64,000 nt of DNA from Enterococcus sp. HY326 (GCF_026157065.1 NZ_JANLGQ010000001.1:868001-932000); one strand, 5' to 3'; positions 33,630 through 43,027 are shown, numbered from the stretch's first letter. Notes: generated from the sequence alone by a model not told the origin. Numbers and translations are program-made.

Positions 33630-35399
33630 TTAATTTTCTGGGTGACTATTATTTGGATTCAATTGATTCAAATAAGATAAAATTCTGGTAGCATAAGACG
33701 GCTCATCTAAATTATCTTTGACGACTTGCTTTAAGGTCGTCAAATCATCGGTAATCATGCCATCGACGCCTAAGAAGAGCATGCTCTCCATCTCATCACT
33801 TTCGTTGACAGTCCATGCGTACACTTTTTTCTGGCGCAAAGCTGCTTTTTGGATAAAACTATCAGTCAAGGTTGTCTCCTCCATGGTGTAAGCATCTGCA
33901 TCTGTATTTGGGAAGGAGAGATTGAAGGGCAAAATAAAGCTGACAAAAATATCCGGCCGCAACTCTTTGACCTTTTGCACAACTGCGTAATCCAATGAAT
34001 GAATCTCACTGCCGCTTGCTGCAATCCCATCGCCATAGGCCGCTAAAAAATTGGCAACATAATCTGGTGAATCCATCTTTGTGGTTTTGATTTCAATTAG
34101 CAATTTTTGATTATGCGCTAAAGCCGCCGCAAAATAGTCGGCGAAGCTGGCAACTTTAGCGGAATGACCATTTTCACTGGCGGTTAAGGCCGTCAGCTGC
34201 TCCAATGTCAGATTATGCGGCGGTTGATTGACGCCAGTCAAGGCCCGCAGATTTTCATCATGCATCACTACAAAATTTAAATCCTTGGTTTCATGGATAT
34301 CCATCTCCACAAAATCCGGCTGACTTTTTATTGTATCCAACAGCGCTGGAATCGTATTTTGCACACCATTATTACCATTGACTCCTCGATGGGAAATCAT
34401 CACAGGACTTTTCAGCGTGATGCCCAGCAGATAGGAAGCATTGTAACTAATTGTCGAAATACTCATAAACAACACTAAAATTCCCACGCTGAGCCAACGA
34501 CGCTTGCCGGCAGAAAACTGAATTTTTTCAGTCACATCCACATCCATAACAATCATCAAGTAACAGGTCAGACCCCAACCAGATAAAAATTGGCTGAGTA
34601 ATTGCAATACCAGCAGATTGACTAATGCTGCATAAAAAGAAATCGCTACAAATTTATCAAGATAATTTTGCAGGTAATAGGCCCCTAAAAAAATTGGAAT
34701 AGTGACCACCGAAATAAACAGCACCACCAATAATCCCCGGGCAATCAATGTAAGCTCACGTTTTTTCGTCTTCTGAAAACTGGCTTTGATAGCTTGTCTT
34801 AATGAGCTATCAGTCAAAATAAATTCCGGTAAAATAAACAACAGCCGCAGTCCGATAAAAAAGACAATCAGGAAAAATAGCGCCAGTATTGCCATATAGA
34901 GTAGATTATTCAAGAGATACTCGAAGATAAAAGTGGGAATTACTACCTTTGATAACAGCGATGAGCGCAAAAATAAATTACCAAAGGGAAAAATCAGAAT
35001 AAAATAGCCAGTCAAAAAGAAAAAAGCCCCCAGCCGAATTTTTTTCAAGCGTTTGACCGCCAGCCATAATAGCTGACCCCATGTTTTTCCGCCATCTTCC
35101 AACATATTTTGGAAATATAAAAACATAAAAGCAAACTGACAGTAAACCACGCTGATAAATGCAAAAAATAAAACTAGCAGCCCACTAACCAAGAGGGGCT
35201 GTTCGAGAATTGTCATTACATTATTAAACGACACATAGTCGATACCGTTTAGTCGCAGTAGCTCCTCTAACATCCAATTCAATAGCGGGGAAACGCCAAT
35301 AACCAAAAAGAGCTGGATACTCACATTCAGCAAAATAATCCGCCCAAAGCCTTGACGATAAATATGCCATGATTGTCTAAAAAATTTCCCTAAAGCCAT
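33630..35399 (-). CDS. membrane-anchored glycerophosphodiester phosphodiesterase
   Basis: 589 residues. The first ~330 are a multi-helix membrane domain of the glycerophosphoryl diester phosphodiesterase membrane family; the rest is a GDPD catalytic domain: MISHRGVNGNNGVQNTIPALL, VEMDIHETKDLNFVVMHDENL, LLIEIKT, VYAWTVNES and GVDGMITD give the Mg/Ca and acid-base residues. Hydrolyses glycerophosphodiesters to glycerol-3-phosphate and alcohol, probably at the membrane, on lipid or teichoic acid debris. Confidence 0.92.
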   Translation of the reverse strand: MALGKFFRQSWHIYRQGFGRIILLNVSIQLFLVIGVSPLLNWMLEELLRLNGIDYVSFNNVMTILEQPLLVSGLLVLFFAFISVVYCQFAFMFLYFQNMLEDGGKTWGQLLWLAVKRLKKIRLGAFFFLTGYFILIFPFGNLFLRSSLLSKVVIPTFIFEYLLNNLLYMAILALFFLIVFFIGLRLLFILPEFILTDSSLRQAIKASFQKTKKRELTLIARGLLVVLFISVVTIPIFLGAYYLQNYLDKFVAISFYAALVNLLVLQLLSQFLSGWGLTCYLMIVMDVDVTEKIQFSAGKRRWLSVGILVLFMSISTISYNASYLLGITLKSPVMISHRGVNGNNGVQNTIPALLDTIKSQPDFVEMDIHETKDLNFVVMHDENLRALTGVNQPPHNLTLEQLTALTASENGHSAKVASFADYFAAALAHNQKLLIEIKTTKMDSPDYVANFLAAYGDGIAASGSEIHSLDYAVVQKVKELRPDIFVSFILPFNLSFPNTDADAYTMEETTLTDSFIQKAALRQKKVYAWTVNESDEMESMLFLGVDGMITDDLTTLKQVVKDNLDEPSYATRILSYLNQLNPNNSHPEN

Positions 35400-35606
35400 T
35401 TGTTCACCCCGTCTCCTGATTTTTCTCGTTATCAGTATAGCAAACTCTATTTTTCACTTCCCAATTCGTTTAATCGAAAAGGCTAACGATTTTGTCACTA
35501 TGTTCGCTTTCTTTCAGTTCAATTGCTGAAATTTCTGTTTTCAAAAATCTTATCTCAGCCTTCAATCAAAAAAATTCGAGCCCCGTTTATTGAGCACTTA
35601 CCAAAG

Positions 35607-36236
35607 CTAATATTCATAAAGCTTTAACTGCCCCGAGACATATTCCCCTAAATAAATTTGATCGATGCTTTTGCCGACAAGTTCGCTGACTTCTTTTTCC
35701 AACCAGTCGCTGTCTTTGCCGATAATTTCCAAAACATCCAAATTGATTTGACCATCGGCGATAATCGGGTACTTGGCGTTGGGGTCGCCCTGCTCAATCA
35801 CAGTCAGCTGCCCGTTCTGCTCTAAAATAGCCCGTTTAATTTTGCTGATTTCATAAACACCGTCATTGCGCAGCTTAAACATTAAGTCATTGGCAGAAAT
35901 CCCGTGGCGCAAGCAGGCCTCGACATCAATTTTGCCATTGGTAATCACGACAGTTGGGCGACCATCGACAAAATTTTTAATGTAGCGATTGTGCTCTTTG
36001 CCGAATTTCAAACTCAGCACTAGCGTTGTCCAGACTACCAGCACTAGCACGAATTGTAAAATCGTGATTTGGTCATTGTAAATCACACCGCCGATAATGC
36101 CCCCCAGCACATAGTTTTGCACCTGGTCAACAGCCGAGGCAGGCGCCAGATTGCCCTTGCCGAACATATTTATTTGCAGGATTAGACAAATTAATCCCAA
36201 AGCCAATTTGATAATCACTGGACTAAAAATACTCAT
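35607..36236 (-). CDS. DUF421 (YetF/YcaP-type) membrane protein
   Basis: 209 residues: three N-terminal helices (IIKLALGLICLILQINMFGKGNLAPASAVDQVQNYVLGGIIGG) then the cytosolic DUF421 domain with VDGRPTVVITNGKID, NDLMFKLRNDGVYEISKIKRAILEQNGQLTV. Function unknown. Follows the DUF3290 gene by 31 bases; the two are a recurrent pair in Lactobacillales. Confidence 0.85.
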   Translation of the reverse strand: MSIFSPVIIKLALGLICLILQINMFGKGNLAPASAVDQVQNYVLGGIIGGVIYNDQITILQFVLVLVVWTTLVLSLKFGKEHNRYIKNFVDGRPTVVITNGKIDVEACLRHGISANDLMFKLRNDGVYEISKIKRAILEQNGQLTVIEQGDPNAKYPIIADGQINLDVLEIIGKDSDWLEKEVSELVGKSIDQIYLGEYVSGQLKLYEY

Positions 36237-36267
36237 CGAAATCTCCTTTTAAATTATTCTTACTTGT

Positions 36268-36711
36268 TTAATCAATCTTGGTAACTTCTGTATTCGTCAG
36301 ATAGGTCGGCTCAATTCGAAATGAATTGCGATCAGTGCTGAGCTCCACTACATAATAATTATCATCAATTGCCAAAACCAGCTGATCTTGCAGATTGGTA
36401 CTGTTCACATACACGGAATCTTCTTCTTTTCCTAGCTGTTCAGCTACTGATTTTATAAAGCTGACCATTTGGCTAGTATTTGCTGTCTGAGTTTCTGTTT
36501 GAACATATTGATTGTATTGTGTGCCGGCCACAAAAAACAGACAGAGAAATAAAATTAAACTCAAGTCGCGATATTTAGTATTAATTCGCGATTTTAAATA
36601 GCGAATAAAGACAATTAAGAAAAAAATCAGTACCGCAAAAATAATACCGTATTTTACCAAATTGCTAAGGTTCCCTTGGCTCTCTAAATAATGAATTCCA
36701 TAAAATGTCAT
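36268..36711 (-). CDS. DUF3290 membrane protein
   Basis: 147 residues with two N-terminal membrane helices (GIIFAVLIFFLIVFIRYL and LSLILFLCLFFVAG) and a soluble C-terminal domain. Matches the DUF3290 type found beside DUF421 genes. Function unknown; the pair is transcribed together. Confidence 0.75.
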   Translation of the reverse strand: MTFYGIHYLESQGNLSNLVKYGIIFAVLIFFLIVFIRYLKSRINTKYRDLSLILFLCLFFVAGTQYNQYVQTETQTANTSQMVSFIKSVAEQLGKEEDSVYVNSTNLQDQLVLAIDDNYYVVELSTDRNSFRIEPTYLTNTEVTKID

Positions 36712-36788
36712 CTGGTCGTCCTCACTTTATCTTTAAGTGTACTGAAATTACCCCTTTTTGCACAATAAAACGAATCCTTTGATGCAGC

Positions 36789-36816
36789 AAAAAACCAGCG
36801 TCTTTAAACGCTGGTT
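36789..36816 (-). terminator. intrinsic terminator of the ABC-TetR operon
   Basis: Stem AACCAGCG / CGCTGGTT with an 8-nt loop and six T on the minus strand, just after the TetR gene. Confidence 0.85.
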
Positions 36817-36825
36817 CAAAAGTTG

Positions 36826-37404
36826 TCAGCTCTCTTGACTAACACCATGTAAATACAAATCAATCAGCTGATTTGTGGCAATCGAGGCCTCCATTGGAGA
36901 ACGCTTTTGATTGATATAAGGTGCCAAAATTAAGAAAAAGTGGCGGGCTGCCAGTTTCGGTGAAACATTTGGCCGCAATTCACTTTGATTGCTGATAAAT
37001 AAATCCTCAAAGGGTTGACGATAAAATTTATTCCAGAGGACAAACATTTCGCTTCTGATTTCTGGAGACATTTGTGTTTCCATATCATGAAGCATCATAA
37101 ATAAATCGACAAAATGAGTGGCAATCAAATATTCCGCCATCTCTGTCAATTTTTCCTGAAAATTCTGACCCGGGTTGTCAACAATTTCCCGCAGCGAAAC
37201 ACCAACAGTTTGCAATAATTTTTCAACAACCGCTCGATAAAGCGTTTCTTTATCCTTGTAATAATGATAAAGATTCGGCTGCGTAATTCCCACCGATTTC
37301 GCAATTTCCCGTGTCGATGTTCCGAGGTAGCCTTGACTCATAAATAAGCGATTGGCCTCAGTTAAAATTCGTTCTTGAGTATCTTTGTCATACCGATGAA
37401 CCAC
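36826..37404 (-). CDS. TetR-family repressor (proposed regulator of ABC operon and crtNM)
   Basis: 192 residues. N-terminal HTH TQERILTEANRLFMSQGYLGTSTREIAKSVGITQPNLYHYYKDKETLYRAVVEKLL is canonical TetR; the C-terminal ligand domain is unassigned. It follows the ABC ATPase by 17 bases. TetR repressors bind short perfect dyads; the only strong dyad shared by nearby promoters is the one at 39417-39438 and 42104-42125, so this protein is the best candidate to bind both. Confidence 0.9.
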   Translation of the reverse strand: MVHRYDKDTQERILTEANRLFMSQGYLGTSTREIAKSVGITQPNLYHYYKDKETLYRAVVEKLLQTVGVSLREIVDNPGQNFQEKLTEMAEYLIATHFVDLFMMLHDMETQMSPEIRSEMFVLWNKFYRQPFEDLFISNQSELRPNVSPKLAARHFFLILAPYINQKRSPMEASIATNQLIDLYLHGVSQES

Positions 37405-37421
37405 TTAAATCGCCTCCTGAC

Positions 37422-38087
37422 TTATTTGGCTTTTAACTGTCCATCCTTCATTATATAGACTTTATCACATTTATCAATCAGCCGTGTATCATGGGTCACC
37501 ATAATCGTCGCTTTATTTTTCTCTTTGGTTTCCTTCGCTAAAATATCCACGACCTCAAAAGCCCGCTCTGTATCCAGACTAGCAGTCGGTTCATCCGCCA
37601 AAATAATTGCCGGTTGATTATATAACGCTCGGGCAATCGCCACCCGCTGCCGCTCACCGCCGGATAATTCCTCTGGATATTTATTTTTCAATTCAATGAT
37701 GCCCAGTTGATTCAACAGCTGATCACGAAACTCGCGATTTTGTTGATGATTCACCTGATCCACCAAAGAAAATTGCTTTTGGACAGTTAAAAATGGAACC
37801 AAATTTGACGCCTGTAAAATAAAGCCAATTTCTTTAAACCTAGTTTTCGCCCGTTTCTTTTCCGAAAGCTCACTAAAGCTTTCTTCATTAATAAAAACCT
37901 CACCGCTAGTCGGCGTCTGCAAGCCCCCCGCAATGGTCAAAAATGTACTCTTCCCAGAACCAGAAGGCCCAATCACAGCCACCAGCTCCCCTTGGTTAAC
38001 AGAAAAATCCGTCTCCTTCAACGCCTCTATCGTCGCATCGCCATCCTTAAAATTTTTGGTGACGCCTTTAAACTGAATGGCTTCCAT
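37422..38087 (-). CDS. ABC transporter ATP-binding protein (MacB/LolD type)
   Basis: 221 residues: Walker A GPSGSGKST, signature LSGGERQRVAIARAL, Walker B AIILADEPTASLD, switch VTHD. ATG 38087 chosen for GGAGGG upstream; the longer reading from 38132 lacks an RBS. It pairs with the FtsX-like permease 239 bp upstream, an unusually long gap for such a pair. Confidence 0.9.
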   Translation of the reverse strand: MEAIQFKGVTKNFKDGDATIEALKETDFSVNQGELVAVIGPSGSGKSTFLTIAGGLQTPTSGEVFINEESFSELSEKKRAKTRFKEIGFILQASNLVPFLTVQKQFSLVDQVNHQQNREFRDQLLNQLGIIELKNKYPEELSGGERQRVAIARALYNQPAIILADEPTASLDTERAFEVVDILAKETKEKNKATIMVTHDTRLIDKCDKVYIMKDGQLKAK

Positions 38088-38326
38088 TGAAAATCCCTCC
38101 TGCTTCATATTAATGTAATAAATTTTTTCCAAAAATTTAGTTTTAGCCTCATCCGTATGTCATTTTGTTTACATCGCCACACTTTCGCTGCTGGGGCTTC
38201 CTGTTTTTAACCGCAGTAGCGAAAGAGTAGCTGGTTTGCTGTGCTTTGCATTTCACACTTTATAGAATCATTTCTGCTTGGCTGCCCTCCTGTTTGAAGC
38301 CGCCAAGACAAAAAATTGCAATCAAT
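38088..38326. other. 239-bp gap between permease and ATPase genes with hairpins
   Basis: No ORF seen. On the minus strand CTTTCGCTACTG and CAGCAGCGAAAG (plus 38185-38196 and 38216-38228 region) form a 12-bp stem with one mismatch. AT-rich DNA at 38108-38127 ends ATAAATTT and partly resembles the TetR dyad. It may hold an internal promoter or attenuator for the ATPase-TetR part. Confidence 0.4.
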
Positions 38327-39394
38327 TTAACCAATGGCCCGCAACGGATCAATTTTAACAATCGTTCTGACTGAGAAGAAAGCTCCCAGTACAGCAATCA
38401 CAATCATTAAAAGACTGATGACGCCAAAGAACAGCCAATTACTTTCAAAAGGTACTGCCTCCGGTAAAACCAAAGCCGTCGCAACGGTTCCTAAAAGACC
38501 TAAAACGACACCGATAACTGCTAAAAGAAAAGTTTGTGCCACCACTGAATTAGCAATGTAGCGCCCAGAAATCCCTTGTGCTTTCATCACACCGAAAATA
38601 GTTATTTTTTGCATCGTTAACACATAGATAAAAATACCAATAACAATCGCCGCAATCACAATCAAAAAGCCAATCATAAAGCCGAAGGTCAAGACCTGAG
38701 CACTATAGCCCGGTAGATCATTAATAAAATCTTTAATGGCAATTTTTTCTAAGCCCTCCGGAACGTCGGTCAAATCATCTTTAAGGACAATTCCGTTAAT
38801 TCGGGACTGGCCTTCTGTCCCCTGCTGCTCAAAGCGGATTGCTTGATAGGCACCAATGGTCGTATATAAAACGGGGGCAACATTAAACTTAGCATTGTCG
38901 GTGAAGCCAACAATTTTAAACTGCTGATCATTGCCTGCCAATTGAATTTCATCACCAAGTTGAATACCATATTGCTCTTTTAAACTGCTGTCGGCCACTG
39001 CCTCCTGATCGTTTGCAAACATTTCCCCTTCAATTAAATTCGGGGCTAAGAATTGCTCGGCGTCAATGCCAAAAAAGCTTGCATTGATTTTTTCATCGCT
39101 GTCACCAACTTTAGCAATCACGCCAGCAGTTTGCGCTAAAACACCAATTTGCTCTTGATCTAATTCATCCACCTCACTCAGGGGAATCATTGACATATTT
39201 AAATTTGAATTGGCATCCTCGGAAAGTAAAATGTACTCAGCATCCCACTTGTCGACAGCCGTCCGATTATCCTGGGCCAAGCCGTAAGCTAACCCGGTTA
39301 AAAAAAACACCAGATAGGCAATTAAAAACATCACCCCAACTACCAAAGCATAGCGCAGCTTTGAATGTAAAATTTCATTGATGGCTAAAAACAT
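38327..39394 (-). CDS. FtsX-like ABC permease (DevC/MacB type)
   Basis: 355 residues: an N-terminal helix (LRYALVVGVMFLIAYLVFFLTGLAYGL), an extracytoplasmic domain of ~190 residues, then three helices (MIGFLIVIAAIVIGIFIYVLTMQKITIFGVMKAQGIS, FLLAVIGVVLGLLGTVATALVL, FFGVISLLMIVIAVLGAFFSVRTIVKIDPLRAIG). Four-helix FtsX layout. First gene of the ABC-TetR operon, directly preceded by the dyad operator. Confidence 0.88.
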   Translation of the reverse strand: MFLAINEILHSKLRYALVVGVMFLIAYLVFFLTGLAYGLAQDNRTAVDKWDAEYILLSEDANSNLNMSMIPLSEVDELDQEQIGVLAQTAGVIAKVGDSDEKINASFFGIDAEQFLAPNLIEGEMFANDQEAVADSSLKEQYGIQLGDEIQLAGNDQQFKIVGFTDNAKFNVAPVLYTTIGAYQAIRFEQQGTEGQSRINGIVLKDDLTDVPEGLEKIAIKDFINDLPGYSAQVLTFGFMIGFLIVIAAIVIGIFIYVLTMQKITIFGVMKAQGISGRYIANSVVAQTFLLAVIGVVLGLLGTVATALVLPEAVPFESNWLFFGVISLLMIVIAVLGAFFSVRTIVKIDPLRAIG

Positions 39395-39416
39395 TGAATC
39401 CAGCTCCTAAAATTAA

Positions 39417-39438
39417 AAATTTATCAAGTGATAAATTT
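39417..39438. promoter_or_regulatory. perfect 22-bp dyad, proposed TetR operator of the ABC operon
   Basis: Perfect 10-bp arms AAATTTATCA and TGATAAATTT separated by 2 nt, 23 bp upstream of the permease start and immediately downstream of a TAGAAT -10-like element on the minus strand. A near copy occurs before crtN. Confidence 0.75.
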
Positions 39439-39620
39439 ATTCTAACAGCTTCTGTTTTTTAGCGTTAATCAATTGCTCACGATTGATATTTCCAATAGTG
39501 TAATTGATGAAACCATTTTATAAAACCTCACTGGAATAACACTCTCAAGGCTATTGAAGCAGCAGTTCCGTTATGTTTCAAAATTTTTAGTAGGCGGTTT
39601 ATTTTTGAAGTAAAGAAAAA
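39439..39620. other. intergenic DNA upstream of the ABC operon
   Basis: Between the ABC operon's dyad and the crtM terminator I see no gene. It contains the weak upstream promoter elements of the ABC operon only. Confidence 0.3.
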
Positions 39621-39621
39621 A

Positions 39622-39713
39622 CAGCATCAGTCAGTGAAACAATCAAATTTAAACTGCCTCTTTCAAAAGACTTAGGCAATCCAACTTTTTTTGATTTCAG
39701 CAAACTGATGCTG
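39622..39713 (-). terminator. long-loop terminator of crtNM
   Basis: Perfect arms CAGCATCAGT (39622-39631) / ACTGATGCTG (39704-39713) across a 72-nt loop; on the minus strand the stem is followed by TTTTTT. It lies just after the crtM stop. Confidence 0.6.
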
Positions 39714-39724
39714 CAGTTTGTCAC

Positions 39725-40591
39725 TTAATACTCGACAATCTCGGTGACTTCTTGGTGAATTTTAGCCAACAGTGACAACTTTCGTAGATGACTGACCTTT
39801 GGCTTCTCTGAAAAAACTTGATAGTGACTATTGCGCACGACCACCAAAATTTCCCGATAGTAATAGCTGGCTGCTAATAAGGCAGAACGGGCTTCTGGAT
39901 TGATATTTGGCATCATTTTCAGGCTATCAACATATAATTTTTCCGCAATCGCCGCTTGGTCTTCCCAGACGGAAATTAATTCAGCCCCAATTATTTTGGC
40001 GGCTAACATTTCTTCTGTTAGACCATATCTTTTCATGACTGCCGCCGGTAAATAAATCCGGCCGTTTTCATAATCCTCGCCAATATCTCTTAAAATATTG
40101 GTAATCTGTAGTGCTTCGCCAAGTTTTTTACCTTGAGGGATGATTTCCCGCCAATTATCTGAAAGAATCGGCAGTAGCATCAGGCCAACTGAGCCAGCTA
40201 CATTGTAGGCATATTGGGAAAGCTCGGCTTGCGTTTGCGGCTGTTTGAAATCGGCATCCTGTTTTTGCCCCGCCAACATATCATAAAATGCCTGAATATC
40301 CATATCATAATTTAGAAAAACCACAGAAAGCGCCCGCCAAAGAGGACGGTCAGGGACTTTATTAGCTTCAAAATCCTTTAGTTCAGCTTCCAAACGATAG
40401 AGGCCTTCAATATCATGAGCCTCGTCGATTAAATCATCGGCTTCCCGACAAAAAGCATAAACCGCATAAATACTCCAAGCCTGTTGCTCCGGTAATTGCG
40501 AAAAAGCCGCATAAAAAGTTTTGGAGGCCTTCTTTATTATTTCTTCACAGTACAGAAAATCTTTTTGGTGAATCTCAAATTGATGGATCAT
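39725..40591 (-). CDS. crtM: dehydrosqualene (4,4'-diapophytoene) synthase
   Basis: 288-residue squalene/phytoene synthase. CREADDLIDEAHD is the first Asp-rich motif and LQITNILRDIGEDYENGRIYLP the second, both Mg-diphosphate sites. Condenses two farnesyl diphosphates to the C30 carotenoid precursor. Overlaps crtN by 17 bases. C30 rather than C40 is inferred from pairing with CrtN and absence of crtE. Confidence 0.93.
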   Translation of the reverse strand: MIHQFEIHQKDFLYCEEIIKKASKTFYAAFSQLPEQQAWSIYAVYAFCREADDLIDEAHDIEGLYRLEAELKDFEANKVPDRPLWRALSVVFLNYDMDIQAFYDMLAGQKQDADFKQPQTQAELSQYAYNVAGSVGLMLLPILSDNWREIIPQGKKLGEALQITNILRDIGEDYENGRIYLPAAVMKRYGLTEEMLAAKIIGAELISVWEDQAAIAEKLYVDSLKMMPNINPEARSALLAASYYYREILVVVRNSHYQVFSEKPKVSHLRKLSLLAKIHQEVTEIVEY

Positions 40592-42068
40592 CTTTCATCA
40601 GCTCCTCTACTGCTAGTTTGGCGCTTTGCATCACAATCGGCACCCCTGCCCCGGGATGGGTGCTACTACCGCAAAAATATAAATTGTCTGCATAAGCAAA
40701 TTTGTTATGGGGACGATAATAATTGCTTTGTTTCAAGGTTGGTTTCAAGCCAAAAGTAGCGCCATTATAGGCGTTAAACTCTTTTTCAAAACGAACCGGC
40801 GTAAAATGTTCTTCAAAAACAATGTGTTCATCAATATCAGAAAAAATCGTTTCTTCCTTCATCTTGTTTAAAATCTGTTGACGATATTGGGCAACTTTTT
40901 CAGCAGACCAGTCGTCGTATTTAGATAATTCCGGTACCGGCACTAGCACATATACGGCCTCGTGACCAGCCGGCGCCAGACTCTCATCCATCTTAGTGGG
41001 AACATAAATATAAAAGGACGGGTCATCAGGAAACTCACCTGTTTCAAACAATTGGTCGACGTTTTTCTTAAAATCATCGGCAAAATAAATCGAATGCATT
41101 GCCTCCACTGGATACTTTTTGTCTACTCCCAGATAAAGCAAGAAACAAGAGCAAGAGTATTCCATCTGATCAATTTTACGATTGGTATATTTGCCCCGCT
41201 TTTTTTCATCAGGTATCAGCTGGGTCATCGCATAGGGAAAATCCGCCCCCACGACAACTGACGAGCTATAAATTTCCTCACCAGCCACACGAATTCCCCG
41301 GGTTAAACCATCCTCAATCAAAATTTCTTCTACTTCTGTATTCAAATGTAGCTGGCCGCCTAATTCCAAAAACAATTTTTCCATACCTTTAGCAAAACCG
41401 TACATTCCGCCTTTAATAAAATAAACACCGTAAAAGAGCTCAATCATCGGAATAATCGTGTACAAAGATGGTCCTTGATAAGGGGAGACACCGATGTACA
41501 AGGTTTGAAATGCTAAGGCTTTTCTTAAGCGTTCATCCTCAACAAATTTTGAAATCGAAGAATAGGCATCATTGAAGGTTTTCAGCTTCAAGCCGGCAAT
41601 CAGCGATTTGGGATTATAAAAATCCCAAAAACTGCGGAAGGATTTGGTAATAAAAGCTTCTTTAGCAATTAAATATCTTTTATAAATATCGCTGAGAAAT
41701 GCCATAAAGCCTTCAGCATCTGCCTCTGAAATTGACTCCAAAGTTGGCACCAGCTGACTCAAGTCAGAGGACAACGACAGCGGTTCATTTTTAGAAAAAT
41801 ACAAATGAAGCATCGGATCGACTTTTTCCATCGTAAAATAATCTTTTGGATCACGATTGCAAAAAGTAAACACCTCCTCGTAAATATCCTTCATCATGAC
41901 AATTGTCGGCCCTACATCAAATTGAAACCCATCTCGGCTAATCTGATTCATCTTGCCGCCGATTTTGTCATTTTTTTCGTAAATCTCAACTTCATAACCT
42001 AGATATTGCAACCGAATTGCTGCCGCAATCCCCGCAACTCCAGCACCAACCACGATAACCTTTTTCAT
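40575..42068 (-). CDS. crtN: dehydrosqualene desaturase (diapophytoene desaturase)
   Basis: 497-residue FAD-dependent carotenoid desaturase. N-terminal VVGAGVAGIAAAIRLQYLGYEVEIYEKNDKIGGKMNQ is the dinucleotide fold; the C-terminal FCGSSTHPGAGVPIVMQSAKLAVEEL is the signature of phytoene desaturases. Converts dehydrosqualene to yellow 4,4'-diaponeurosporene. No crtP/Q/O genes follow, so the product is probably this simple pigment, as in yellow enterococci. RBS AGGAGAG. Confidence 0.94.
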   Translation of the reverse strand: MKKVIVVGAGVAGIAAAIRLQYLGYEVEIYEKNDKIGGKMNQISRDGFQFDVGPTIVMMKDIYEEVFTFCNRDPKDYFTMEKVDPMLHLYFSKNEPLSLSSDLSQLVPTLESISEADAEGFMAFLSDIYKRYLIAKEAFITKSFRSFWDFYNPKSLIAGLKLKTFNDAYSSISKFVEDERLRKALAFQTLYIGVSPYQGPSLYTIIPMIELFYGVYFIKGGMYGFAKGMEKLFLELGGQLHLNTEVEEILIEDGLTRGIRVAGEEIYSSSVVVGADFPYAMTQLIPDEKKRGKYTNRKIDQMEYSCSCFLLYLGVDKKYPVEAMHSIYFADDFKKNVDQLFETGEFPDDPSFYIYVPTKMDESLAPAGHEAVYVLVPVPELSKYDDWSAEKVAQYRQQILNKMKEETIFSDIDEHIVFEEHFTPVRFEKEFNAYNGATFGLKPTLKQSNYYRPHNKFAYADNLYFCGSSTHPGAGVPIVMQSAKLAVEELMKDDPSI

Positions 42069-42103
42069 TTTGACTCTCCTATTCTAAAAAAAACAATTTT
42101 TAC

Positions 42104-42125
42104 TTTTTTATCACTTGATAAATTT
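42104..42125. promoter_or_regulatory. dyad at crtN promoter, second proposed TetR operator
   Basis: TTTTTTATCA and TGATAAATTT flank a 2-nt centre; 19 of 22 positions match the dyad at 39417-39438 read on the opposite strand. It starts immediately downstream of the crtN -10 and would cover the transcription start. Confidence 0.7.
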
Positions 42126-42126
42126 T

Positions 42127-42155
42127 ATTATAGAGGGGTTATTTATTAGAAGCAA
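42127..42155 (-). promoter_or_regulatory. predicted sigma-A promoter of crtNM
   Basis: Minus strand -35 TTGCTT (42150-42155), 17-bp spacer, consensus -10 TATAAT (42127-42132), about 60 bp upstream of the crtN ATG. Confidence 0.7.
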
Positions 42156-42314
42156 AAGAACCGCTTCACTTTTCCAAAATTATTTTGTTCAGCTAGAAAA
42201 ATTGTTTTAGCTTGGCAATATTTTTTATCCTAAAACCTTACAAACAAAGACTTTAGCCTGCCAAGCATAAATGATTGTCATTTTTTTCCAAAACAGCAAA
42301 TAAATTGAGAATAC

Positions 42315-42343
42315 AAAAAAAGCCCCAGCTAAATAGCTGAGAC
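42315..42343 (-). terminator. intrinsic terminator of efp
   Basis: Minus-strand stem GTCTCAGCT / AGCTGGGGC (G-U pairs) with a 4-nt loop and a run of seven T, 15 bases after the efp stop. A further 8-bp repeat GCTTGGCA/TGCCAAGC spans 42211-42265. Confidence 0.75.
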
Positions 42344-42358
42344 CGCAGTTTTTAGAAA

Positions 42359-42922
42359 TTATTTGCCGGCACGTTTTACGTAAGTGCCTTCTTGGGTATT
42401 GATTTCCAATAGCTCATCTGTTTCAACAAAGTCCGGTACATTGACAACTAAGCCTGTTTCCATAGTTGCTGGTTTACCAGAGCCTGTTACAGTTGCGCCT
42501 TTAATAGAAGGCTGAGTTTCCACGACACGCAGAACAACAGTTGTTGGCAATTCAACACCAATTACTTCTGTGCCGTAAAATTGAATTTTCAATTCTGAAT
42601 TTTCTAAAACATACTTCATTTCATTTTCAATCGAAGTTAAAGGCACTTCATATTGTTCGTAGCTTTCCATATCCATGAAAACTGCCACGTCGTCTTGGCT
42701 ATATAAATATTGTACGGTTTTCGTATCAATATGAGCCCGTTCAACTTTTTCTTCCGGACGCATGGTTGTATCAAACGTTGCGCCAGTGCGGACATCCCGC
42801 AGTTTCATTCGCATAACGGTATTGCCTTTACCTGGTTTGTGGTGGCTAATTTCCAAAACTTTAATTAATTTACCATCTAAGATAAAGGTCATCCCTGCTT
42901 TTAAATCACTAACTGAAATCAT
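42359..42922 (-). CDS. efp: translation elongation factor P
   Basis: 187 residues, full length. [47 protein letters not shown] is domain I, with Lys32 at the tip of the PGKG loop where modification occurs in other bacteria; [19 protein letters not shown] is the conserved C-terminus. Rescues ribosomes stalled at polyproline. RBS GGAGG. Confidence 0.97.
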   Translation of the reverse strand: MISVSDLKAGMTFILDGKLIKVLEISHHKPGKGNTVMRMKLRDVRTGATFDTTMRPEEKVERAHIDTKTVQYLYSQDDVAVFMDMESYEQYEVPLTSIENEMKYVLENSELKIQFYGTEVIGVELPTTVVLRVVETQPSIKGATVTGSGKPATMETGLVVNVPDFVETDELLEINTQEGTYVKRAGK

Positions 42923-43027
42923 GTTGTTTTCTCCTCCAATGCTGAGTTACACGCAAAATTATCCTATCCTATTGTAGCAAAGTAGCGCTATTTATTCTAG
43001 TAAAAATCGTTAAAACCGGCTTTTCAG

